Source: Azonexus sp. (lineage in GTDB: Bacteria; Pseudomonadota; Gammaproteobacteria; Burkholderiales; Rhodocyclaceae). Taken from it: DNA of 64,000 bases. The first letter of the stretch is position 1. Every line of letters starts with the position of its first letter. Where the stretch lies: the NCBI GenBank assembly GCA_017983615.1, contig JAGOBB010000002.1, positions 62,001 through 126,000 on the forward strand, given 5' to 3'. A model generated the notes under the pieces. The model ran no database searches and had not been told where the DNA came from. It was given only the letters and a program-made list of their open reading frames with translations. Below, one piece after another: positions 47,026 through 53,793 of the stretch. Both the position numbers and the translations under genes were made by a program.

Positions 47026-47048
47026 AAGATATAAATAAAATAGATCTT
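47026..47048. promoter_or_regulatory. NsrR-like operator, ccoG side
   Basis: A 23-base dyad of 11-1-11 layout, half-sites AAGATATAAAT and AAATAGATCTT. It matches the NsrR consensus (AAGATGYATTT and its mirror) at most outer positions. It lies 50 bases upstream of the ccoG start in a very AT-rich stretch that also offers -10 elements. Confidence 0.7.
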
Positions 47049-47072
47049 GATGCTACCAAGCCATGATCGTAT

Positions 47073-47095
47073 AAGCAATATTTTGAATGTATCTT
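47073..47095. promoter_or_regulatory. NsrR-like operator, nsrR side
   Basis: A second 23-base dyad with half-sites AAGCAATATTT and GAATGTATCTT. The right half matches the NsrR consensus at nine of eleven positions. It ends ten bases before the nsrR ATG, as expected for autoregulation. Confidence 0.65.
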
Positions 47096-47105
47096 ACAAA
47101 TCGCC

Positions 47106-47531
47106 ATGAGACTGAGTACGTTTTCCGATTTCAGCCTGCGCGTCCTGATGTACCTCGGCGCGCAAAACGACCGGCTGGCGACCATCGCCGAGATTGCGGC
47201 CGCCCACGGCATTTCCAAGGCCCATCTGATGAAGGTTGTGCATCAGCTTGGGCGGGGTGGATACATCGAGACGGTGCGCGGCAAGGGCGGCGGCCTGCGC
47301 CTGGCCCTTCCGCCGCAGGACATCGTCGTTGGCGAGGTAATCCGGCAGGCTGAATGCGATTTTTCGCTGGCCGAGTGCTTCGGCGACAAGACCACCTGCC
47401 GTATTCAGGGCGCCTGTTGCCTGCCCGCGATCCTGAATGAGGCCTTGAAAGCCATGTTCCTGGTCCTCGACAGCTATACGCTGGCCGACCTGTTGCACTC
47501 GCCCCGGGGGCTGGTCCCGGGGTTGCGCTGA
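47106..47531 (+). CDS. nsrR: Rrf2-family NO-sensing repressor NsrR
   Basis: A 141-residue winged-helix regulator with an iron-sulfur cluster. The N-terminal helix-turn-helix has ATIAEIAAAHGISKAHLMKVVHQLGRGGYIETVRGKGGG. The three cluster cysteines are in ECFGDKTTCRIQGACCLP, the spacing seen in NsrR rather than IscR. It is divergent from ccoG, with two NsrR-like operators between them, one beside its own start. NO would release repression of both genes. The ribosome binding site is weak. Confidence 0.88.
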   Translation: MRLSTFSDFSLRVLMYLGAQNDRLATIAEIAAAHGISKAHLMKVVHQLGRGGYIETVRGKGGGLRLALPPQDIVVGEVIRQAECDFSLAECFGDKTTCRIQGACCLPAILNEALKAMFLVLDSYTLADLLHSPRGLVPGLR

Positions 47532-47568
47532 CCGACACGGCTGTCATCGGCCTGGATCCGGCGTTGGC

Positions 47569-49878
47569 TCAGTGCCGGCTCTGGATCGCTTCGATGTAGC
47601 CGAGCATGCCGGTATGGATGTTGCCGGCGTTGCCTTCGTCAGTGTCGATGTGCATGGCCAGGCGGAATCCCGGATTCACGCGGACGACGACGTCGCCGAA
47701 GATCAGCTGGCGCTCGCCTTCGATACGCACGCGGACGACGTAGTTGTCGCGTACGTGGAAACGCAGGGCATCTTCCGGCGTCATGTGGATGTGACGCTGG
47801 GCGCAGATCACGCCGCGTTCGATGGTCGTGCTGCCGTATGGGCCTTCGAGGGTCACGCCGGGCGTGCCTGCAAGGTCGCCGGACTGGCGGATCGGCGGCT
47901 GGACGCCGAGCTTGAACTGCTCGGTCATCGCGATCTCGACCTGGGTTTCCTTGCGCGTCGGACCGAGCACGCGGACGTTGGCGATGCGCCCCTTGGGGCC
48001 GACCAGATGGACCTTCTCGGCGCAGGCGAACTGGCCGGGCTGCGAAAGCTCATGTTCCGGCGTCAACTGGTGGCCGGGGCCGAACAGCGCTTCGACGTCG
48101 GCTTGCGACAGGTGGACGTGGTGAGCCGAGATTTCGACCGGAATCGGTATTTCTTCGGCCTTGGCCGCCAATAGCAGCTGGTTGCGCTCGATGGCGCGCA
48201 GCGTTTCCCAGGCAACCAGACGTTCGTCGTCATTGGCGACGACCAGGATGGTGACCGGCGAATCGTCGGTGGAAATGACGGAATAAGGGTTGATCCGGCT
48301 GACGTTTCGGTTCCTTTCCTCGTCGAGCCGGATACCCATGTAGCCAAGGCCCTGGCAGGCCAGGCTGCGCACGGTGGCGCTGGTTTCGCCGACGTCGCCG
48401 GTGAAGGCCAGGACGTCGATGCCGCCCATTGCCGCGACGTAGGCGCCGATGTTCTTGCGCACCTGGTAGCAGAAGGCCTTGTGGGCGAGCAAGGCGCGGT
48501 GGTGGCCGTCGGCGGCCGCTGCCTCGATCTCGTGGATGTCGCTGGAAATGCCGGAGATGCCCTTGAGCCCGCTTTCGCAGTTGATCAGGGTGGATAGCTG
48601 CTCCGGCGACATCTTGTGCTGTTCCATCAGATGGATCATCACGGCCGGGTCGATGCTGCCTGAACGGCTAGGCATGATCAGGCCGTCGCTTGGCGTCATG
48701 CCCATGGTTGTGTCGATCGACCGGCCGTGGTCGATGGCGCACATCGAGGCGCCGATGCCGAGGTGGCAAGAGACGATTTCCAGTTCGCCGAGCGGCCGTT
48801 GCAGTACCTCGGCAGCTTTCAGGGAAACGTAGCGATGCGAGGTGCCATGGAAGCCGTAGCGGCGGATGCCGTGCTGCTTGTAGAGGTCGTAGGGCAGGCC
48901 GTAGAGGTAGGCGTAGGGCGGCAGCGTCTGGTGGAAGGCGGTGTCAAAGACAGCAACCTGCGGCACGTTCGGGAACATCTTCATGGCCACGCGGATGCCG
49001 GCGACATTGACCGGATTGTGCAGTGGCGCGAAGAGGGACAATTCCTCGATTTCGGCGATCACCGCCGAATTGATGACGACCGAGCTGGAGAATTTGTTGC
49101 CACCATGGACGACGCGATGGCCGATGGCGCTGACGTCTTCCGGGTGGAAGGTGAAGGCGTCGCCAAGCAGGGCCGTCACTTCAGTCATCACCTTGAACAG
49201 TTCGGAGAGCTTGAACGGCGCATGCTCGATGGCCTTCTGCTGGGTGCCGACCATGACGGTGATCAGGGCGACCTGCTTGTCGGCATGGTCGACGATGCCA
49301 TGCACGTCGGCGCCGCTTTCCTCGGTGTCGTAGATGCCGAAATGAATCTGGCTGATGCCGACGTTGAGGACGACGACCTTGCCCGGCGCGTTGGTGTTCA
49401 GCGACAGGGTGTACGGATCGTCGGCGCGCGAAACGGCGCTGCTGACCTCGTCGGAGGACATGGCGCGCGTGCGGTCGGCGAGCAGGCGGGAGAGGTAGCC
49501 GACGGCTTTCGGATTGGTCAGGATGTGGGTATTGAAGACTTCCTGCGGGATCATCAGCACAAAGCAGCGGTTGCCGGCGATCACGTCGGCGACGATGCGG
49601 TCGCCGGTGAGCAGTGACATTACGCCAAACACATCGCCCGGGACCAGCTGCGTAACGACAGCGCGCGTGCCGGTGTTGTCGGTGACCGAGATTTCGGCGT
49701 GGCCGCTAATCATCACGCCGATGTAGTGGCCCTCGTCGCCGGTTTCGAGGATGGCTTCATTGCCCTCGTAGGTGGCCAACCGGGACTTGATGACGATTTC
49801 CTCGACCTTGTCGGCGGGAAAACTCTCAAACAGGCGTACCTGTTCGAGGAAGAAGCGTTTGAGATCGATTTCGGACAT
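47569..49878 (-). CDS. Fusion: cyclic-nucleotide-binding domain + acetate kinase + PduL phosphotransacylase
   Basis: A 769-residue single chain. Residues 1-145 form a cNMP-binding (CRP-like) domain: EGNEAILETGDEG, SGHAEISVTDN, PGDVFGVMSLLTGDR. Residues about 165-560 are acetate kinase: GHRVVHGG (253-260), FDTAFHQT, HGIRRYGFHGTSHRY, SRSGSIDP, TGDVGETS. Residues about 575-769 are PduL-type phosphate acyltransferase with metal-binding HHVH (586-589) and RHIH (696-699). Together they would convert acyl-CoA to acyl phosphate and on to the acid plus ATP. The kinase motif near N172 (LNVGISQIHF) and HLGIGAS (usually HLGNGAS) deviate from canonical AckA. Confidence 0.9.
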   Translation of the reverse strand: MSEIDLKRFFLEQVRLFESFPADKVEEIVIKSRLATYEGNEAILETGDEGHYIGVMISGHAEISVTDNTGTRAVVTQLVPGDVFGVMSLLTGDRIVADVIAGNRCFVLMIPQEVFNTHILTNPKAVGYLSRLLADRTRAMSSDEVSSAVSRADDPYTLSLNTNAPGKVVVLNVGISQIHFGIYDTEESGADVHGIVDHADKQVALITVMVGTQQKAIEHAPFKLSELFKVMTEVTALLGDAFTFHPEDVSAIGHRVVHGGNKFSSSVVINSAVIAEIEELSLFAPLHNPVNVAGIRVAMKMFPNVPQVAVFDTAFHQTLPPYAYLYGLPYDLYKQHGIRRYGFHGTSHRYVSLKAAEVLQRPLGELEIVSCHLGIGASMCAIDHGRSIDTTMGMTPSDGLIMPSRSGSIDPAVMIHLMEQHKMSPEQLSTLINCESGLKGISGISSDIHEIEAAAADGHHRALLAHKAFCYQVRKNIGAYVAAMGGIDVLAFTGDVGETSATVRSLACQGLGYMGIRLDEERNRNVSRINPYSVISTDDSPVTILVVANDDERLVAWETLRAIERNQLLLAAKAEEIPIPVEISAHHVHLSQADVEALFGPGHQLTPEHELSQPGQFACAEKVHLVGPKGRIANVRVLGPTRKETQVEIAMTEQFKLGVQPPIRQSGDLAGTPGVTLEGPYGSTTIERGVICAQRHIHMTPEDALRFHVRDNYVVRVRIEGERQLIFGDVVVRVNPGFRLAMHIDTDEGNAGNIHTGMLGYIEAIQSRH

Positions 49879-49927
49879 GCAGGTACTCCGCCTTGATGGC
49901 TTGATTCTATGTCGCCAAGACTACCAT

Positions 49928-49947
49928 TTTGTTGCGGTGCAGCAAAG
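49928..49947. promoter_or_regulatory. TTTGTTGC/GCAGCAAA dyad upstream of the kinase fusion
   Basis: TTTGTTGCGGTGCAGCAAAG, an imperfect dyad 50 bases upstream of the fusion gene. It is identical at 19 of 20 positions to a site 1.1 kb away upstream of the LysR gene. Probably the operator of a shared regulator. Confidence 0.6.
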
Positions 49948-50002
49948 GGCCGAGGCCGAACGCTGCCCGCAGCGAACGAAAAGGAGCTTCAGTGGAGCAG
50001 CT

Positions 50003-51013
50003 TTAGCCCGGACGAGAACCCGATTTTTCGGGCTTGTCAGGCGCTGGTACGAGCGCCTGCTGAGTCCGGTCGGCAGCGCGTTCGCGGGCCGCCTCGCGGA
50101 TCAGCCAGGTCCGCAGTGCAAGGACAGTCGGGCGTTTGGCTGTGGCCGTCGGGGTGCACGCGAAATAGGCGTAACGGGATGGAATGGACAGCGGGAAAGG
50201 CATGGCCAGGCGTCCGTCGGCGATGTCGGCGCTGACCATGGGGCGCGCCGCCAGCGCCACGCCCTGGCCGGCAACCGCCGCGGCCAGAGCCAGCGCGCCG
50301 TCCTGGAAATGGATGGCGCGCATCTCCTTTTTCAGGTAGCCGACACCCGCCAGCTCCAGCCATTGATCCCAGCCGGGACGCTCGTCCAGTTCGGGAACCG
50401 TGGCGTCGTGGATCAGTGTGTGCCGGCGTAAGTCGGCCGGGGCGCGCAGCTTGCCATTTCCGTCAATCAGCGCCGGGCTGCAGACTGGAATATAGGCCGG
50501 CGAAAACAGGCGATCCACGGCGTATCCCCGATAAATGCCGCGGCCGAAGCGAATCATCAGGTCATACCCTTGTTCTTCGCCAGCAGGTTCCGTATCGCGG
50601 TCGATTTTGTCGATCATCGCCACGCTGCTCGACAGGCGGAGGTCGATGTCGGGGTGTGCCCGCGAGAAATTCCCCAGCCGGGGGACTAGCCAGCGCGCAG
50701 CAAAGGAGGGCGGGGCACAGAGGGTGACGATGCCCCCCGTTTCTTTTCGCCGCGTTGCTTCGACTGCAGCGAGCAGGCTGGCAAACCCCTCCTGTACCTT
50801 GGGCAGCATTGCCGCGCCCTCCGGCGTCAACTCCAGCGCCCGGGTAAGTCGATGAAACAGCACCAGATCGAGAAATTCTTCCAGCAACTTGATCTGATGG
50901 CTGATCGCCGCAGGGGTCACCGATAGTTCGGCCGCCGCCTTCTTGAAACTGAGCAGGCGTGCCGCCGCCTCGAAGGCACGCAAGGCATTGAGCGGAGGCA
51001 GACGGGGTTGCAT
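50003..51013 (-). CDS. LysR-family regulator (GcvA-like)
   Basis: A 336-residue LysR regulator. The N-terminal helix-turn-helix reads LNALRAFEAAARLLSFKKAAAELSVTPAAISHQIKLLE, the GcvA/AmpR-like pattern, followed by a substrate-binding domain with LCAPPSFAARWLVPRLG. The last 30 residues are a basic, Pro-rich tail. The effector is unknown. It lies upstream of the kinase fusion on the same strand, and both carry the same 20-base dyad in front. Convergence of these facts makes the fusion a likely target, by inference. Confidence 0.88.
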   Translation of the reverse strand: MQPRLPPLNALRAFEAAARLLSFKKAAAELSVTPAAISHQIKLLEEFLDLVLFHRLTRALELTPEGAAMLPKVQEGFASLLAAVEATRRKETGGIVTLCAPPSFAARWLVPRLGNFSRAHPDIDLRLSSSVAMIDKIDRDTEPAGEEQGYDLMIRFGRGIYRGYAVDRLFSPAYIPVCSPALIDGNGKLRAPADLRRHTLIHDATVPELDERPGWDQWLELAGVGYLKKEMRAIHFQDGALALAAAVAGQGVALAARPMVSADIADGRLAMPFPLSIPSRYAYFACTPTATAKRPTVLALRTWLIREAARERAADRTQQALVPAPDKPEKSGSRPG

Positions 51014-51051
51014 GGTTAATATTTTCTAATGCATCGGCTGAAAATTGATCG

Positions 51052-51071
51052 TTTGTTGCGATGCAGCAAAG
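51052..51071. promoter_or_regulatory. TTTGTTGC/GCAGCAAA dyad upstream of the LysR gene
   Basis: TTTGTTGCGATGCAGCAAAG, 39 bases upstream of the LysR start and in the spacer shared with the divergent small secreted protein. Twin of the site at 49928. Confidence 0.6.
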
Positions 51072-51183
51072 TCGATATCTTGGCATCACTGACTCGGTGC
51101 TGCATGCCATCCCGTTATGCCGCGTCGAGAACGAAACCGATTCTACGCAATATTTTCAGTTTGCCTCTAAGGAGTTAGCCATC

Positions 51184-51426
51184 ATGAACAAGCCCCTTCT
51201 CTGTCTTGCGGCCTTACTGATCGCTGCGCCGGCATTTTCCGGCGAGTCCCGGATGCACACCACCCGCGATAGCGGCAGCTATGAGGCTACTCTCCGTCAG
51301 GCAGGCATTCCGCTGGCCGGCGGCCTGGCCTGGACCTCCCGCACGTCTGCAGAGCTTCCCCGAAAAAACAGCCGCTCTGCGGCAGCCATGCACGCAGCGG
51401 CACCGCAACTCATCCGGGCGAATTGA
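51184..51426 (+). CDS. Small secreted hypothetical protein
   Basis: An 80-residue protein with signal peptide MNKPLLCLAALLIAAPAFS. The mature 60 residues are Ser/Ala/Arg-rich with no cysteines and no recognised motif. AAGGAG eight bases before the ATG and a strong terminator 51 bases after the stop show that it is a real transcribed gene. Divergent from the LysR gene, which may control it. Confidence 0.72.
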   Translation: MNKPLLCLAALLIAAPAFSGESRMHTTRDSGSYEATLRQAGIPLAGGLAWTSRTSAELPRKNSRSAAAMHAAAPQLIRAN

Positions 51427-51476
51427 TTCGCCGGGCAACCAGTGTCTCCTCCCCCTGGCTTCGGTCGGGGAGTTTA

Positions 51477-51506
51477 CGGCCGGGCTGATGCCCGGCCGCT
51501 TTTTTT
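51477..51506 (+). terminator. Rho-independent terminator
   Basis: A 9-bp perfect stem CGGCCGGGC/GCCCGGCCG with a TGAT loop, followed by C and T7. Confidence 0.93.
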
Positions 51507-51534
51507 GGCGCCGTTCGCGTGGCGAATCGGGTGT

Positions 51535-52257
51535 CTAGTACCCGTAAAACTCCTCGCTGCGCAGATCGTCGTCGTCAACACCGGCTTCGTTCAAGGTCTG
51601 GCGCATCGCCGCAACCATTGCCGGCGGTCCGGCCAGGTAGTAAATCGGCGCAGCCAGTTCGGCGGCGATCCGTCTGAGCAGTTTTTCGTCGATGCCTTCC
51701 GTCGCTCCCTGCCAGCCTTGGCTGGATTCGTCCATCCGGGTCATCGTCGCCAGCAGACGAAAATTTGGATTCGACCGTTCCATCGCCTGCAGTTCGGCCA
51801 GAAATGCGGTGTCCTCCGGTCGATGGTTGGAATAAAGCAAGACCAGGCGTCGTGGCGACGGATCGATCGCCGCCTGCCGCAGGATGCTGACGAATGGCGT
51901 GATGCCGATGCCGCCGGCAATCATGATGGCCGCCCGCTCGGGTTTGCTGTGCAGGACCAGCGAGCCGGAGGGCCCTTCGATCCCGATCGGCGAGCCATCA
52001 GGCAAGTCTTTCAGGCGACGCTTGAAGGGCGTGTCGCGCATGCGTGTCGCAATCGTCAGCTTGTCCTCGAACGGTGCCGTGACAATCGAGAAGGTGTGCC
52101 GCGTATTGCCATCGTCGACACCTGCCGGGTCGCTCAGGACGATATCAATTGCCTGGCCGGCCTTGAAACTGAAGCCGGCGGGTTTGGCGAAATGGAATGC
52201 CATGGTCCACGCGGCAATTTCTTCGCGGCCGAATAGTGTGCTCTGGTAGTTGCTCAC
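51535..52257 (-). CDS. FAD/NAD(P)H oxidoreductase, ferredoxin-reductase type
   Basis: A 240-residue single-unit flavoprotein reductase with no ferredoxin or globin domain attached. The FAD-binding barrel includes RHTFSIVTAP (the RxxS/T flavin motif) and the phosphate-binding IEGPSGSLVL. The NAD(P) domain has IAGGIGITPFVSIL and YYLAGPPAMV, ending in EEFYGY. It would pass electrons from NAD(P)H to an unidentified partner. It is separated from the sulfur operon by a 299-base spacer with hairpins. Confidence 0.88.
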   Translation of the reverse strand: MSNYQSTLFGREEIAAWTMAFHFAKPAGFSFKAGQAIDIVLSDPAGVDDGNTRHTFSIVTAPFEDKLTIATRMRDTPFKRRLKDLPDGSPIGIEGPSGSLVLHSKPERAAIMIAGGIGITPFVSILRQAAIDPSPRRLVLLYSNHRPEDTAFLAELQAMERSNPNFRLLATMTRMDESSQGWQGATEGIDEKLLRRIAAELAAPIYYLAGPPAMVAAMRQTLNEAGVDDDDLRSEEFYGY

Positions 52258-52390
52258 GGTGTCCTCCTGTCAGCAAGAGGCGCTTCAGAGCGCTACGCGC
52301 TTCGTTTTCTCTATGGGATAGGAACCCGCCTTGGGCGCTTGGTTCAGTGCTTTCGCGACATCCACCAGTCGCGCAAGATCAGAAATGACA

Positions 52391-52415
52391 AAGCCCCGGC
52401 TTTTGGCCAGGGCTT
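52391..52415 (-). terminator. Hairpin, likely terminator of the cysH operon
   Basis: AAGCCCCGGC and GCCAGGGCTT form a 10-bp stem with one mismatch around a TTTTG loop. On the minus strand it is followed by a weak T-rich tail (TGTCATTTC). Confidence 0.5.
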
Positions 52416-52445
52416 CGTTTCTTGGCTTCGTGTGATGGGCTTGGC

Positions 52446-52487
52446 CTACGCCTTCATATGAAGGCGACATTCCTTGGATTCCGGACT
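52446..52487 (-). pseudogene. Remnant of a second cysH 3' end
   Basis: Read on the minus strand this encodes SPESKECRLHMKA followed by TAG. The intact cysH just upstream ends in NPESKECGLHVKG. The fragment lies 70-110 bases downstream of that stop, in the same orientation. No longer cysH similarity is visible between them. It looks like a leftover of a tandem duplication or of an older cysH tail. Confidence 0.55.
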
Positions 52488-52513
52488 TTGTCTTCGGCCG
52501 GCGCTGCGCGCCT

Positions 52514-52534
52514 TAACTTCGCGGTGCGAAGTTA
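52514..52534 (-). terminator. Perfect hairpin after cysH
   Basis: TAACTTCGC and GCGAAGTTA form a 9-bp perfect stem with a three-base loop, 23 bases beyond the cysH stop. No T-run follows, so it may stabilise the 3' end rather than terminate. Confidence 0.45.
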
Positions 52535-52556
52535 GCCTGCGACGAAACCCCGAGTA

Positions 52557-53276
52557 TTAGCCCTTCACGTGTAACCCGCATTCCTTCGACTCGGGGTTTT
52601 CCCACCACCAGCGTCCGGCGCGGACGTCTTCGCCTGGCGAGATGGCACGAGTGCACGGGGCGCAGCCGATGCTGGGGTAGAACTTGTCGTGCAGGGCGTT
52701 GTAGGGGACGCCATTTTGCTTGATGTAGGTCCAGACTTCCTTCTCGGTCCAGTCAGACAGCGGATTGAATTTTTCCAGGCCGTTGCCTTCGTCGTATTCG
52801 CGGAAGGGCAGGCCGGTGCGGGTGGTCGCCTGTTGGGCACGCAGGCCGGTGATCCACGCGCGCTTGCCCGCCAGGGCACGTTTCAGCGGCTCGACCTTGC
52901 GGGCATGACAGCAGGCCTTGCGCAGGGTGACTGAGTCATAGAAGCCGTTGATGCCGTGGTTGCGGACGAAGGCTTCGACTTCCTCGGGCTGCGGGAAGTA
53001 GATTTTCAGTTTCAGGCCGTAATGCTTGTCTACCGCGGCCATCAGGTCGTACGTTTCGACCGGCAGGCGGCCGGTGTCGAGACTGAAAATTTCGATCGGC
53101 AGTTTGGCCTTGACGATCAGGTCGGTCAGCACCATGTCCTCGGCGCCGAGGCTGTTGGCGAAGGCGGCCGGCGACCAGCTGGCGGCGATGTCGGCAAGCA
53201 GGGCGTTGACGGCCAAGGTCTTGGCGGCAACGCTGGCGGTCAGTTCGGGCGTGATGTTGAGCAGGCTGGGCGTCAT
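52557..53276 (-). CDS. cysH: Assimilatory APS reductase CysH
   Basis: A 239-residue PP-loop reductase that makes sulfite from adenylylsulfate. The CC pair (KACCHARK) and CxxC (GCAPCTRA) that hold a [4Fe-4S] cluster mark it as APS-type rather than PAPS-type. The catalytic Cys is in the C-terminal KECGLH. SLDTGRLPVETYDL and GLRAQQATTR bind substrate. GAGG before ATG 53276 (MTPSLLNIT) sets the start. It follows DUF934 by seven bases. Its type agrees with the lack of a CysC domain in CysN. Confidence 0.96.
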   Translation of the reverse strand: MTPSLLNITPELTASVAAKTLAVNALLADIAASWSPAAFANSLGAEDMVLTDLIVKAKLPIEIFSLDTGRLPVETYDLMAAVDKHYGLKLKIYFPQPEEVEAFVRNHGINGFYDSVTLRKACCHARKVEPLKRALAGKRAWITGLRAQQATTRTGLPFREYDEGNGLEKFNPLSDWTEKEVWTYIKQNGVPYNALHDKFYPSIGCAPCTRAISPGEDVRAGRWWWENPESKECGLHVKG

Positions 53277-53283
53277 GAAGTCC

Positions 53284-53793
53284 TCAGGCGCGGCGGCGGA
53301 AGTGGGGTTGCGGCTGGTCGGTAGAGGTCTGGTAGGCATCACCGAAGGTGGTGAAACCTTGCTGGATGGCATGCACGACATCCTTGCCGTCCTTTAGCGC
53401 ATAGCTGTCGAAGCCGACGCGCTGCAGGTAAAAAAGTTGATCGTGCAGCACGTCGCCGACAGCGCGCAGTTCGCCCTGGTAGTGGTAGCGCTGGCGGAGC
53501 AGGGCGGCGGTGGAGTAGCCACGGCCATCGACGAATTTCGGAAAATTCACGGCGATGACGACAAAGTATTCGAGGTCGCCTGCAATGTCCTCTACGCGCC
53601 CGTCAGGCTGGAACAACAGGCCGATGCGCTTGTGGCAGGAGATGATTTCGGCCTTGCGCACCTGCCAGACGGCAAGCGGGAAGATGACGTCGCCGCTGGG
53701 CAGTTCAACGCTTTCGGGCGTTTCACCTTCGGCGAGCTCCAGAGTTTTCCAGGTATCGACCGTGGCGGTCCGGTGCTTGATCAGTTGCGCCAT
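53284..53793 (-). CDS. DUF934 protein of the sulfite reductase operon
   Basis: A 169-residue protein of the DUF934 family, which is constantly found between cysI and cysH in proteobacteria. Its role is not proven; it may serve electron transfer to or assembly of the reductase. Landmarks are FPLAVW near residue 38, FPKFVDGRGYSTAALLRQRY in the middle and the acidic, Gln-rich tail. It overlaps the cysI stop by one base. Confidence 0.92.
   Translation of the reverse strand: MAQLIKHRTATVDTWKTLELAEGETPESVELPSGDVIFPLAVWQVRKAEIISCHKRIGLLFQPDGRVEDIAGDLEYFVVIAVNFPKFVDGRGYSTAALLRQRYHYQGELRAVGDVLHDQLFYLQRVGFDSYALKDGKDVVHAIQQGFTTFGDAYQTSTDQPQPHFRRRA

Noticed and set aside
52285-52470. Possible 61-residue gene on the minus strand downstream of cysH
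   Set aside because: It overlaps the cysH remnant in another frame and both hairpins, and has no ribosome binding site.
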